DNA of 64,000 bases, from the NCBI RefSeq assembly GCF_024169925.1, contig NZ_JALJXF010000001.1, positions 4,594,001-4,658,000 on the forward strand, read 5' to 3'. A program made the translations under genes and the position numbers. Shown piece after piece: positions 1 through 7,869 of this stretch (positions are counted from its first letter, which is position 1; each line of letters opens with the position of its first letter). The notes under the pieces were generated by a model. The model searched no databases and was not told the DNA's origin. It saw only the letters and a list, made by a program, of their open reading frames with translations. The stretch is from Methylorubrum extorquens. GTDB lineage: Bacteria > Pseudomonadota > Alphaproteobacteria > Rhizobiales > Beijerinckiaceae.

Positions 1-42
1 ATGCTCGCGCCATCGGTCGAGCCGCGCATCCGCCGGCTCTGA
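1..42 (+). CDS. C-terminal tail of GTA/phage terminase large subunit (partial)
   Basis: An open frame runs from the window edge to TGA at 40-42 and ends in the residues PRIRRL. It lies 47 bases ahead of a portal gene, where RcGTA-type clusters carry the terminase large subunit (gp2). Only 13 residues are visible, so the call rests on synteny. The gene starts outside the window. Confidence 0.5.
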   Translation: MLAPSVEPRIRRL

Positions 43-53
43 AGGCCCCGGTT

Positions 54-69
54 AATTTCACGTGAAACA
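54..69. promoter_or_regulatory. parS-like palindrome
   Basis: The sequence AATTTCACGTGAAACA matches 14 of 16 positions of the widely conserved ParB site TGTTTCACGTGAAACA. The inner 12 bases are a perfect palindrome and only the two outermost bases of the left arm differ. It sits in the short gap between terminase and portal genes. ParB binding is an inference; the match itself is seen. Confidence 0.45.
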
Positions 70-89
70 TCGCCAGCGGGAGGCGTGCC

Positions 90-1262
90 ATGCCTGGATT
101 CATCGCGCGGCTCGCCAAGGCGGCTGGATTCGTCCCCAGCACGAAGGCGAGCGCGGCATTTGCCCTCTACGGCGAAGGCCGAGCGGTCTGGACGGCGCGA
201 GATTACGCGGCTTTGGCTCGCGAGGGATTCCAGCGCAACGCCGTCGTCCACCGCTCGGTCCGGCTCGTCGCCGAGGCCGCGGCCTCACTGCCGCTGACGC
301 TGGCCGGCGCCGAGGACGCGCATCCGTTGCTCGATTTGCTCGCCCGGCCCAACCCCCGCGAAGGCGGGATGCGCTTTCTCGACGGGATCTACGGACATCT
401 CTTGGTATCCGGGAATGCGTATATCGAGGCGGTCGAGATCGATGGCCGGCCCCGAGAACTGTTCTCCCTGCGCCCGGACAGGATGCAGGTCGTAGCCGGC
501 GCCGACGGCTGGCCCGCGGCTTACGAGTACGCCGTCGGCGGCCCGCGCATCCGTTACGAGCAGGCCGGCGCCGTGCCGCCGATCCTGCACCTGACGTTGT
601 TCAATCCGCTCGACGACCATTACGGTCTCTCGCCGATGGAGGCGGCGGCGGTGCCGCTCGACATCCACAACGCGGCCGGCGCCTGGAACAAGGCGCTGCT
701 CGACAACGCGGCGCGCCCCTCCGGCGCCTTGGTCTTCGCACCCTCGACTGGTGCGGCGTTGAGCGACACCCAGTTCACCCGGCTCAAGGCCGAGCTGGAG
801 ACGAGCTATCAGGGCAGCGCCAATGCCGGCCGTCCGCTCCTTCTCGACGGTGGGCTCGATTGGCGTCCGCTCTCGCTCTCACCGAAGGAGATGGACTTCG
901 TCGAGGCGAAGGCGGCGGCTGCCCGCGAGATCGCGCTCGCCTTTGGCGTCCCGCCGCTGCTGCTCGGTCTTCCCGGAGACAACACCCACGCGAACTACGC
1001 CGAGGCCAACCGCGCCTTCTATCGCCAGACGGTGATCCCGCTGGTGCGCCGCACCGCCGATTCGCTCGCCCGCTGGCTGGAACCGGCCTTCGGCCCGGCG
1101 CGGTTGGAGCCGGATCTCGACGCGGTCGAGGCTCTCGCGACCGAGCGCGAGTCGCTCTGGCGCCGCGTGCAGGGCGCAGACTTCCTGTCGGTGGACGAGA
1201 AGCGTGAGGCCGTCGGTTACCCCGCGCAGGACGCGGGGCAAGGCACCGGCTCTTCGGCCTAA
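90..1262 (+). CDS. Phage portal protein, HK97 type (GTA gp3)
   Basis: Protein of 390 residues, the usual length for HK97-type portals. The portal forms the dodecameric ring at one capsid vertex through which DNA is packaged and released. Family-like stretches include NGxxY-type sequence around residues 110-115 (VSGNAYIEAV), DDHYGLSPMEAA near residue 175 and a C-terminal region around FGVPPLLLGLPGDNTHANYAEAN. The ATG at 90 follows a GGGAGG ribosome site. First complete gene of the structural cluster, in the order terminase, portal, protease, capsid seen in RcGTA-like elements. Confidence 0.93.
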   Translation: MPGFIARLAKAAGFVPSTKASAAFALYGEGRAVWTARDYAALAREGFQRNAVVHRSVRLVAEAAASLPLTLAGAEDAHPLLDLLARPNPREGGMRFLDGIYGHLLVSGNAYIEAVEIDGRPRELFSLRPDRMQVVAGADGWPAAYEYAVGGPRIRYEQAGAVPPILHLTLFNPLDDHYGLSPMEAAAVPLDIHNAAGAWNKALLDNAARPSGALVFAPSTGAALSDTQFTRLKAELETSYQGSANAGRPLLLDGGLDWRPLSLSPKEMDFVEAKAAAAREIALAFGVPPLLLGLPGDNTHANYAEANRAFYRQTVIPLVRRTADSLARWLEPAFGPARLEPDLDAVEALATERESLWRRVQGADFLSVDEKREAVGYPAQDAGQGTGSSA

Positions 1263-1319
1263 GGCCCCGGCGGGATTCGGGGCGAGCCCGTTCTTCACCC
1301 CTCTTTTCGAGGTCTTTCG

Positions 1320-1790
1320 ATGGATGGCCATTTCACCGGCTACGCCAGCCTGTTCGGCGTGCCCGATCTCGGCCGCGACACCGTCGCGCCGGGGGCGTTT
1401 GCCACGAGCCTCGCCCGGCGGGGCGCGCGCGGGGTGCGGATGCTGTGGCAGCACGATCCGGCCGAGCCGATCGGCTCCTGGCTCTCCCTCAAGGAGGATG
1501 GACGGGGCCTGCACGTCGCCGGTCGGCTCAACCTTGCGGTTCAGCGCGCCCGCGAGATCGACGCGCTGATGCGCGAGGGCGCCCTCGATGGCCTCTCCAT
1601 CGGCTTTCGCGTCGTGCGAGCGTCCCCTGAGCGCGGCGGACGTCGGCTGCTCGCCGTCGATCTCTGGGAGGTGTCGCTGGTGACCTTCCCGCTTCAGCCC
1701 GACGCGCGGGTGATCCGCGCCGCAGCACCCCGCCCCTTCGTCCCGCCACGCCTGCGCCTTGCGGCCCCGCCGCTCGCGGCGCGCGCCTGA
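1320..1790 (+). CDS. Prohead maturation protease, HK97 family (GTA gp4)
   Basis: Protein of 156 residues. The N-terminus (GHFTGYASLFGVPDLGRDTVAPGAF) is typical of the HK97 prohead protease family, which cleaves the scaffolding delta domain of the capsid protein during head maturation. The expected catalytic His lies in LWQHDP near residue 43 and the catalytic Ser in LSIGF near residue 94, followed by the conserved WEVSLVTFP. It precedes the capsid gene by 32 bases. Short but within the range for GTA proteases. Confidence 0.9.
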   Translation: MDGHFTGYASLFGVPDLGRDTVAPGAFATSLARRGARGVRMLWQHDPAEPIGSWLSLKEDGRGLHVAGRLNLAVQRAREIDALMREGALDGLSIGFRVVRASPERGGRRLLAVDLWEVSLVTFPLQPDARVIRAAAPRPFVPPRLRLAAPPLAARA

Positions 1791-1822
1791 GCCCTCCGTC
1801 TTCCTTCACCAACGAGGATGCC

Positions 1823-3091
1823 ATGACCGAGATGCGTTTCGAAACCAAGGCCCCCACCTGCCTGCCCGAGAACAAGGCGGCGACCTTCGGCGCGGAAGCG
1901 GTGCTCGACGAGTTCGCCCGCGCCTTCGAGGCATTCAAGGAGGCCAACGACGTCCGCCTCTCCGAGATCGAGACACGGCTCACAGCGGATGTGGTGACGG
2001 AGGAGAAGCTCATCCGCATCGACGCCGCTCTCGATCAGACGAAGAACCGCCTCGACCGGATCAGCCTTGACCGTGCCCGGCCGCCGCTCGGCGGGACGGA
2101 GCCGGCGCGCGACGCCTCCACCACCGAGCACAAGGCGGCCTTCGACCTCTATGTCCGGGCCGGCGAGAGCGCCGGCCTCAAGCGGCTGGAGGAGAAGGCA
2201 CTCTCCGCCGGGTCCGGGCCCGACGGCGGCTACCTAGTGCCGCCGACGATCGAGCGCGAGGTGCTGCGTCGGCTCGCCGAGATCTCGCCGATTCGCGCGA
2301 TCGCCACGGTGCGGGCTGTCTCCGGGGGGCAATACAAGCGTGCGGTTTCGGTCAACGGTCCCGCTGCGGGCTGGGTTGCCGAGACCGCGCCTCGGCCGCA
2401 GACCGACGCGCCGAGCCTGTCCGAGTTGAGCTTCCCGGCAATGGAACTCTACGCCATGCCGGCGGCGACCCAGACACTGCTCGACGACGCGGTGCTCGAT
2501 ATCGATGCGTGGCTCGCGGAGGAGGTCGAGACGGCGTTCGCCGAACAGGAGAGCGTCGCCTTCGTCACCGGCAACGGCGTCGGCCGGCCGAAGGGCTTTC
2601 TCAGCTACGACACTGTGGCCAATGCGAACTGGGCGTCGGGCAAGCTCGGCTTCGTTGCGACCGGGGCGGCCGGCGCCTTCCCGGCGAGCAACCCGAGCGA
2701 CGTGCTGTTCGATCTGATCTACGCGCTCCGCGCCGGCTATCGCCAGGGCGCCAGCTTCGTGATGAACCGGCGGGTGCAGAGCGCGATCCGCAAATTCAAG
2801 GACGCGGACGGCAACTACCTCTGGCAACCGCCGCTCGCCGCCGACCGGGCCGCGACGCTGATGGGCTTTCCGCTGGTCGAAGCCGAGGCGATGCCCGACA
2901 TCGCCGCCGGCAACCATTCGATCGCCTTCGGCGACTTCAAGCGCGGTTACCTCGTCGTGGACCGTGTCGGCCTGCGGACCTTGCGCGATCCCTACTCCGC
3001 CAAGCCCTACGTCCTGTTCTACACCACCAAGCGTGTCGGCGGCGGGGTACAGGATTTCGCCGCGATCAAGCTGCTCCGGTTCGCCGCCTGA
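1823..3091 (+). CDS. Major capsid protein, HK97 fold (GTA gp5)
   Basis: Protein of 422 residues, matching HK97-fold capsids with an N-terminal delta domain. Residues 1-110 are charged and helical, with likely coiled coil around EFARAFEAFKEANDVRLSEIETRL, and would be removed by the upstream protease. The core begins near GPDGGYLVPP (about residue 134), a stretch shared across the family. Later family-like segments are AEQESVAFVTGNGVGRPKGF and SFVMNRRVQSAIRKFKDADG. The next gene on the right is antiparallel, so the head operon is interrupted immediately after this stop codon. Confidence 0.95.
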   Translation: MTEMRFETKAPTCLPENKAATFGAEAVLDEFARAFEAFKEANDVRLSEIETRLTADVVTEEKLIRIDAALDQTKNRLDRISLDRARPPLGGTEPARDASTTEHKAAFDLYVRAGESAGLKRLEEKALSAGSGPDGGYLVPPTIEREVLRRLAEISPIRAIATVRAVSGGQYKRAVSVNGPAAGWVAETAPRPQTDAPSLSELSFPAMELYAMPAATQTLLDDAVLDIDAWLAEEVETAFAEQESVAFVTGNGVGRPKGFLSYDTVANANWASGKLGFVATGAAGAFPASNPSDVLFDLIYALRAGYRQGASFVMNRRVQSAIRKFKDADGNYLWQPPLAADRAATLMGFPLVEAEAMPDIAAGNHSIAFGDFKRGYLVVDRVGLRTLRDPYSAKPYVLFYTTKRVGGGVQDFAAIKLLRFAA

Positions 3092-3097
3092 TCGTTC

Positions 3098-3946
3098 TCA
3101 ATACATCCGCCGCCGGGCGGGCCGGGCCATCCACTCGGTGCGCCCGGCCTGAGCCGCCGCCATGTCGGCGGTCATCGCTTCCATCTCGGCGGTGCGCGAG
3201 GAAATCCAACTCGCGTGCTCGCCGGTGGGGGTGACGGCGGTGAAGCCGCCGCAGGCGGTGCGGGCGCGCCGGTCCTGGCGCATGGCACCGCTCGACCAGC
3301 TCACCACACCGACCATCTGGCCGCCGCGCAGGATCGGGCCACCGGAATCACCCAGGCAAGCACCGGCGCCGGCGGTTTCGGCCATGCGCCGCGAATCGGT
3401 CACGACCGTGACGCGGTTGGCGACTTGCAATGAGCCGATCGACACGAGATGCGCCGTGCGCAGCGTCCGCGCCGTGTTGCGGCGGTTCTCGGCGAGCACG
3501 CCGAAGCCCGCGATGTCCACGTTGTCGCCGGTGGTGATCGAACCGCCACGCGGATCGAGCGGGCGGAAGCCTGCGCCGACCGGTTGTTCCAGCTTGATCA
3601 GGGCGAGGTCGATGCCGGGCTGTTCCTCCGGCGTCGTGCCGGGGACGAATTCAGGATGCATCGAGACGGCGACCGCCCGCAGGCGGCGCTGGCGGAAGTT
3701 CGGATCGACCACGACGACGTTGTAGCCGGCCTTGTGCATCACGCAGTGGGCCGCCGTCAGCACGATGTCCTGCGCGATCAGGGTGCCCGAGCAGATCTCG
3801 CCCTGCGTGCTTTCAATGCGTACCACCGAGGCGCGAAGTCCGCCGGGATCGCGAGAGGTGCGACCCTCGACCACGGCGTGCGCCGAGAGGGGGACAAGAC
3901 CCAGCAAGGCACCGAGCAGGCACGCGCGAAGGGGGCTCGCGACCAT
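3098..3946 (-). CDS. Secreted trypsin-like serine protease
   Basis: Start set at ATG 3946 because it gives a signal peptide (residues 1-24, ending SAHA) and has GGGAG upstream; a longer reading to 4078 adds an implausible leader. The 282-residue protein has a complete chymotrypsin-fold triad: His67 in TAAHC, Asp113 in GIDLALIKL and Ser201 in GACLGDSGGP, with paired cysteines. It should be exported to the periplasm or beyond. It lies antisense between capsid and gp6, next to a second protease in the same orientation. The substrate is unknown. This is not a canonical GTA gene, so the pair is probably an insertion. Confidence 0.88.
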   Translation of the reverse strand: MVASPLRACLLGALLGLVPLSAHAVVEGRTSRDPGGLRASVVRIESTQGEICSGTLIAQDIVLTAAHCVMHKAGYNVVVVDPNFRQRRLRAVAVSMHPEFVPGTTPEEQPGIDLALIKLEQPVGAGFRPLDPRGGSITTGDNVDIAGFGVLAENRRNTARTLRTAHLVSIGSLQVANRVTVVTDSRRMAETAGAGACLGDSGGPILRGGQMVGVVSWSSGAMRQDRRARTACGGFTAVTPTGEHASWISSRTAEMEAMTADMAAAQAGRTEWMARPARRRMY

Positions 3947-4093
3947 CTTTTCTGTTCTCCCAGGGCCCGGGCGCGGTGCGCCGGATTCCATGAACGAATC
4001 CCGAGCCGGTTGAAGCGTATCTGAAGGCAATTCGGCGGCCAAGGTCCGGTTCCTGATCGGCTGCGGCGCGCGGATCACGATCGGTTAAGGACG

Positions 4094-4849
4094 TTACCAG
4101 CGCGCGAAGGCACCCCAGCCGGACAGCGTCCGGTCGATCCAGTCGCGCTGCGGCCCGAGCAGGATGCCTTGGGTCAGGCCGCCGCAGGCGTCCTTCACCC
4201 ATGCGGCGATTGCGACCACTGCCGCGCCCTCAAGGATCGGCCCGCCGGAATCGCCCTGGCAGCCGCCCGCCTCCGGCGCCTTCAGCCAAACCAAGATGCG
4301 ACTTGGGCCGTAGGGCTCGACCACGGCCAGCGTTGCGCCGCGATAGCGGCCGATCGAGCGTCGGTCGCCGCCCCGCGTGGCGCCGTACCCGGCGAGTGTC
4401 AGGTTCTGGCCCGCCCGCGGCATCGCGGTGCTCAACATGGCCGGCATGAACCGCGCCGGCAGGGGCTGGCGGGTGCGCAGCAGCGCGAGGTCGATGGAGC
4501 GGGTGCGCCCGCGGATGGCATCGCCGTCATAGGCCGGATGCAGGCTACGGGCGGCCGTCTCGGCCAGCACGGGGCGGCCTGCTTCGTCACGGTAATGGAT
4601 GCGGTTCTCGCTCACGCCCGCCACGCAATGGCCGGCAGTGAGCACCGCATCCGGCGCGACGACGATCCCTGAACAGACCCCGCCGCCGGAGGTCAGCACC
4701 ATCACCGCCGAGGCCGCGCCCGGCACCGCCGCGCCCTCCCGGCCGCCGACGATGGCCAGGGCCGGGGATGCGGCAAGCAAGACCGCGAGTGCTGAGGCCC
4801 GGAGAGCACGGCGCTCCGCATGGGCGGCGGATGGGTTCGGCGCGCGCAT
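4094..4849 (-). CDS. Secreted trypsin-like serine protease, second copy
   Basis: Protein of 251 residues with a signal peptide (hydrophobic residues 18-32, ending ALA) followed by the classical mature start IVGG. Triad residues are His74 in TAGHC, Asp120 in SIDLALLRT and Ser201 in GGCQGDSGGP. The IVGG start directly after the signal peptide suggests activation by signal peptidase alone. It is upstream of, and in the same orientation as, the protease at 3098-3946, and divergent from gp6, whose start is only 33 bases away. The two copies differ enough to be an old duplication or independent acquisitions. Confidence 0.88.
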   Translation of the reverse strand: MRAPNPSAAHAERRALRASALAVLLAASPALAIVGGREGAAVPGAASAVMVLTSGGGVCSGIVVAPDAVLTAGHCVAGVSENRIHYRDEAGRPVLAETAARSLHPAYDGDAIRGRTRSIDLALLRTRQPLPARFMPAMLSTAMPRAGQNLTLAGYGATRGGDRRSIGRYRGATLAVVEPYGPSRILVWLKAPEAGGCQGDSGGPILEGAAVVAIAAWVKDACGGLTQGILLGPQRDWIDRTLSGWGAFARW

Positions 4850-4882
4850 CGGTGACGAAAAACGCTTTCAGGAGAGGCTGGT

Positions 4883-5458
4883 ATGACCCCGATACGCGTC
4901 GAGGAGACCGGCGTCGAGCCGGTGAGCGTGGCCGAGATGCGAGGCTATCTCCGGCTGTCCTCCGACGAGACCGCCGACGACGCCTTGATCGGTCGCCTGA
5001 TCCCGGCGGCGCGGGCGGCGGTCGAGGCGGCCGCGCGCCGGCTGCTGCGGCCCGCCCGCTTCCGGGTGGTGCTGGCGGCTTGGCCCCGGCTGGGGCTGAT
5101 GCCGCTGCCGCTGAGCCCGCTCGTTGCCGTGCTCCGCACCGGGCTCGTCGATGGGCGCGGCACCCTCACCGAGATCGAGCCGGGCCCGATCCGCGTCGGT
5201 CCCGATCCCTGGGAGGCGCCCTGCCTCCTGTTCGGGCCGGACCTGCCGCGGCTCGGCACGGCCTCGGCTCTGGTCGAGGTCGCTGCCGGCTGCGGCGGCG
5301 AGGGGCCGCCTGTCCCCGAGCCGCTGGTCCAGGCGCTGCGCCTGACGATCGCCGACTGGTTCGAGAACCGCGGTGATGCGGGCCGCGAGGGTGCGCCCCG
5401 GCCGCTGCCGCCCGAGGCGGCGGGGCTCGCCGCCGCCTGCCGCCGGATGCGGCTCTGA
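4883..5458 (+). CDS. Head-tail connector, gp6-like (GTA gp6)
   Basis: Protein of 191 residues starting MTPIRVEETGVEPVSVAEMRGYLRL. The VSVAEMRxYLRL stretch followed by a helical DDALIGRLIPAARAAVEAAARR segment is typical of phage gp6-type head-tail connectors, which form a ring under the portal. An AGGAG site lies about 8 bases before the ATG. The gene resumes the structural cluster after the antisense proteases, so it needs its own promoter in or near the 33-base gap, or read-through across the two proteases. Confidence 0.85.
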   Translation: MTPIRVEETGVEPVSVAEMRGYLRLSSDETADDALIGRLIPAARAAVEAAARRLLRPARFRVVLAAWPRLGLMPLPLSPLVAVLRTGLVDGRGTLTEIEPGPIRVGPDPWEAPCLLFGPDLPRLGTASALVEVAAGCGGEGPPVPEPLVQALRLTIADWFENRGDAGREGAPRPLPPEAAGLAAACRRMRL

Positions 5459-5480
5459 TTCCGATTCACGGAGACCAACC

Positions 5481-5819
5481 ATGACACACAGGCCGCTCGG
5501 CGCGCGGCGGCGGCGCCTCGTGCTCGAACTGCCGGTGGACGAGCTCGACGGGTTCGGAGGCCGGCTCCGCCGCTACGTCGCCGGACCCGTGCTGTGGGGC
5601 TCGCTGGAATCGCTCGGCAGCGCCGCCACACGTGGCGGGCGCACCGACCGGCCCGGCCTCTACCGCGTCGGCCTGCGCTACCGCCCCGGCGTCACCCCGG
5701 CGATGCGCCTCGCCGACGGACCCCGCCGCTTCGCGATCCGCGCCGCCGACGACCCGGACGGGCGCCGCCGCGACCTCGTCTGCGAGGTGGAAGAGGTGAT
5801 CGAGGAGGCTTCCCCGTGA
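5481..5819 (+). CDS. Phage head-tail adaptor (GTA gp7)
   Basis: Start set at ATG 5481, preceded by GGAGA; this gives 112 residues, typical of head completion/adaptor proteins (SPP1 gp16-like). Visible features are the basic N-terminus and the VWGSLESLG and GVTPAMRLADGPRRFAIRA stretches, which resemble the WAEI and NPRxxRL segments of the family. It joins the connector to the tail terminator. The stop codon overlaps the GTG start of the next gene, pointing to translational coupling. Confidence 0.82.
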   Translation: MTHRPLGARRRRLVLELPVDELDGFGGRLRRYVAGPVLWGSLESLGSAATRGGRTDRPGLYRVGLRYRPGVTPAMRLADGPRRFAIRAADDPDGRRRDLVCEVEEVIEEASP

Positions 5820-6235
5820 CGCGATCGAGCCCCCTGCTGGCCCTGCGCGCCGGCCTTCTCGCTCACCTTGCCGGGGACGCTCCGCTCGCCGCGCTGATGG
5901 GCGGCCGCCTGCGGCTCTACGACGAGCCGCCGCAGGGCGCCGCCCCGGTCTACGCGCTGTTCGGATCGACCGAAGTGAGCGACGATTCCGTCGATGGTGC
6001 GCAGCGCCACCGCCACGCCTTCGCGGTGGTGGTCTTCGCCAAGCCGGGCTCGGTCCGCTCGGCCCTGGACGTGGCCGAGCGTATCGCCGCCCGCCTCGAC
6101 GAGGCCGACCTCGCTGTGAGCGGCCACACCGTCGTCCTCCTGCGCCTCAAGAGCCTCGCCACTCTCCGCGACGAGCGCACAGGCGAGGCGCGCGCGACCC
6201 TTTCCTTCGAAGCGGTGACTGAAGTCACCGCCTGA
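5816..6235 (+). CDS. DUF3168 tail completion protein (GTA gp8)
   Basis: Start is GTG 5816 within a GTGA overlap with the preceding stop. The 139-residue product begins VTRSSPLLALRAGLLAHLAGD, followed by LYDEPPQGAAPVYALFGSTEVSDDS, which fits the DUF3168 family (tail terminator, rcc01690-like). It likely caps the tail tube at the head-proximal end. It is followed after 30 bases by the major tail protein. Family assignment is from sequence pattern and gene order. Confidence 0.82.
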   Translation: MTRSSPLLALRAGLLAHLAGDAPLAALMGGRLRLYDEPPQGAAPVYALFGSTEVSDDSVDGAQRHRHAFAVVVFAKPGSVRSALDVAERIAARLDEADLAVSGHTVVLLRLKSLATLRDERTGEARATLSFEAVTEVTA

Positions 6236-6265
6236 TCATTCCTCGAGAACGCCGGAGCCGCGAGC

Positions 6266-6676
6266 ATGAGCGCACAGAGGGGCAGGGACCTCCTGGTCCG
6301 AGTCAGCAACGGGTCCGGCGGCTTCGTCGCGGTGGCGGGCCTGCGTGCCCGCCAACTCGCCTTCAACGCCGAGACAGTGGACGTCACCAACGCCGATTCG
6401 GCCGGGCGCTGGCGCGAGTTGCTGGCGGGGGCGGGCGTGCGCCGCGCCGCGGTCGCGGGCTCGGGCGTGTTTCGCGACGAGGCCTCCGACGCACGCCTGC
6501 GCCAGATGTTCTTCGATGGCGTGATCGGCCTGTTCCAGATCGTGGTGCCGGATTTCGGCACGATCGAGGGTCTGTTCCAGATTACGAGCCTCGAATATCG
6601 CGGCGAGCATGCGGGCGAAGTGACTTTCGACATGGCCCTCGATTCCGCCGGCCCCTTGAGCTTCGCGGGGGCATGA
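6266..6676 (+). CDS. Major tail tube protein, TP901-1 type (GTA gp9)
   Basis: Protein of 136 residues. The N-terminal RGRDLLVRVSNGSGGFVAVAGLRARQLAFNAETVDVTNADSAGRWRELL pattern is characteristic of the TP901-1/GTA major tail protein: a beta-rich start, then the ETVDVTNADSxGRWRELL segment. It polymerises into the tail tube. Its stop overlaps the next start (ATGA), so it is coupled to gp10. Confidence 0.88.
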   Translation: MSAQRGRDLLVRVSNGSGGFVAVAGLRARQLAFNAETVDVTNADSAGRWRELLAGAGVRRAAVAGSGVFRDEASDARLRQMFFDGVIGLFQIVVPDFGTIEGLFQITSLEYRGEHAGEVTFDMALDSAGPLSFAGA

Positions 6677-7005
6677 CGATGGCCAACCGCCGACGCGGCG
6701 AGGTGCCGCTGACCTTGGGATCCGAGCGCTACACGCTCTGCCTTACCCTCGGCGCGCTCGCCGAACTGGAAGACGCGCTCGGTGCGGGCGACCTCGCCGG
6801 CCTTGCCGAGCGCTTTGCCGGCGGGCGGCTCGCCGCGCGGGACTTGATCGCACTGCTCGGCGCGGCTTTGCGCGGCGGCGGCCACGCCCTCGACGACGAG
6901 GCGGTCGCCCGCCTGCCGCTCTCCGGTGGGCTGGCGGCCGTGACCGCGGCGCTCGGCGAGGCGCTGGTCGCGGCCTTCGGCGAGGCCCCTCTCGCGGACC
7001 CTTGA
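6673..7005 (+). CDS. GTA gp10-like tail protein
   Basis: Protein of 110 residues beginning in an ATGA overlap with gp9; a second ATG two codons later (6679) is an alternative start. The segment PLTLGSERYTLCLTLGALAELEDALG followed by DLIALLGAALRGGGH is the pattern of the gene transfer agent gp10 family, small proteins encoded just after the tail tube gene and thought to act in tail assembly. Sequence is Ala/Gly-rich, with no membrane segment. Confidence 0.85.
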   Translation: MTMANRRRGEVPLTLGSERYTLCLTLGALAELEDALGAGDLAGLAERFAGGRLAARDLIALLGAALRGGGHALDDEAVARLPLSGGLAAVTAALGEALVAAFGEAPLADP

Positions 7006-7232
7006 CCCCTGCGGGAAGACACGCGCCGGAGACGCCCGTCTCCGCCTTCCCGTGGGATGCGGTGCTGGCGCTCGGTCTGGCGACCCTGCGCTGGCGCCCG
7101 CGCGACCTTTGGGCCGCCACGCCCCGCGAACTCGCCGCAGCAGCCGGCTTGATCCGCCCGGCGCCCGATGCGCCGAGCCGGGCGGACCTCGACCGGCTGC
7201 TCGCCGCCCATCCCGATCCGGGAGCCCTGTGA
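7002..7232 (+). CDS. Tail assembly chaperone (GTA gp10.1-like)
   Basis: Small protein of 76 residues that most likely starts at TTG 7002, overlapping the gp10 stop as TTGA; no better start is available before the conserved part. The FPWDAVLALGLATLRWRPRDLWAATPREL segment matches the family of short GTA/phage tail assembly chaperones that pair with gp10. It overlaps the tape-measure gene by one base (TGATG). Overlap of gp10 and gp10.1 here is by start/stop coupling, not an obvious slippery frameshift site. Confidence 0.78.
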   Translation: MTPAGRHAPETPVSAFPWDAVLALGLATLRWRPRDLWAATPRELAAAAGLIRPAPDAPSRADLDRLLAAHPDPGAL

Positions 7233-7858
7233 TGACCGACAGCGACCGCAGCAATGCCGAGCGCGCCAGGCAGCTCGAAACCCTCGACCGATTGGCCCAG
7301 CGCTTCGGCAACAGCCTGTCCTCCGCCTTCGACCGCAATCTCAATGCCGGGCGCCAGCTCGACGGCGTGCTGGCCTCGCTGGCGAGCAAGCTCTCCAACG
7401 TCGCGGGCAAGGCGGCGCTGGCTCCGGTCAAAGCGGGCGTGACGAGTCTCGTCAACAGCCTGCTGAGCGCAGCGTCCGAAGGCAGCGGCACCACGGCGCT
7501 CGCCAAGGGGGGCGTCGTCGCCGATGGGCGGATCGTGCCATTCCGCCTCGGCGGCGTTCTCGGCGGGGGACGGGTGCGCCCCTTCGCGGCCGGGGGCGTC
7601 GTGGCGGCGCCGACCTATTTTCCGCTTTCCGGACCTGAGGGCGGCACCGGCCTGATGGGCGAGGCCGGGCCGGAGGCGATCCTTCCGCTCAGGCGGGGCA
7701 GCGACGGCCGCCTCGGCGTCGCCGCGGGGGGAGCCGAGCGGCCGGTCGCGGTCACCGTCAACATCGCCACACCTGACATCGAGGGCTTCCGCCGCTCCGA
7801 GGCCCAGGTCGCCGCCCGCCTCGCCCGCGCGGTCGCCCGTGGGCGCAGGGCGTTGTGA
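7232..7858 (+). CDS. Short tail tape-measure-like protein (GTA gp11)
   Basis: Start ATG 7232 is within the TGATG junction with the previous stop. The 208-residue product has a charged helical N-terminus, then a repeated Gly-rich pattern ALAKGGVVADGRIVPF, LGGVLGGGRVRPF and FAAGGVVAAPTYFPL, ending in GLMGEAGPEAILPLRRG. This is the standard C-terminal signature of lambda-T-like GTA tape-measure proteins. Such proteins set tail length and occupy the tube lumen. At about 208 residues it implies a very short tail. Confidence 0.85.
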   Translation: MTDSDRSNAERARQLETLDRLAQRFGNSLSSAFDRNLNAGRQLDGVLASLASKLSNVAGKAALAPVKAGVTSLVNSLLSAASEGSGTTALAKGGVVADGRIVPFRLGGVLGGGRVRPFAAGGVVAAPTYFPLSGPEGGTGLMGEAGPEAILPLRRGSDGRLGVAAGGAERPVAVTVNIATPDIEGFRRSEAQVAARLARAVARGRRAL

Positions 7859-7869
7859 GGAGCACCGCG

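Noticed and set aside
7002..7005. Possible programmed frameshift joining gp10 and the tail chaperone
   Set aside because: Phage tail chaperones often use one, but no slippery heptamer is visible; the TTGA overlap explains expression by coupling.
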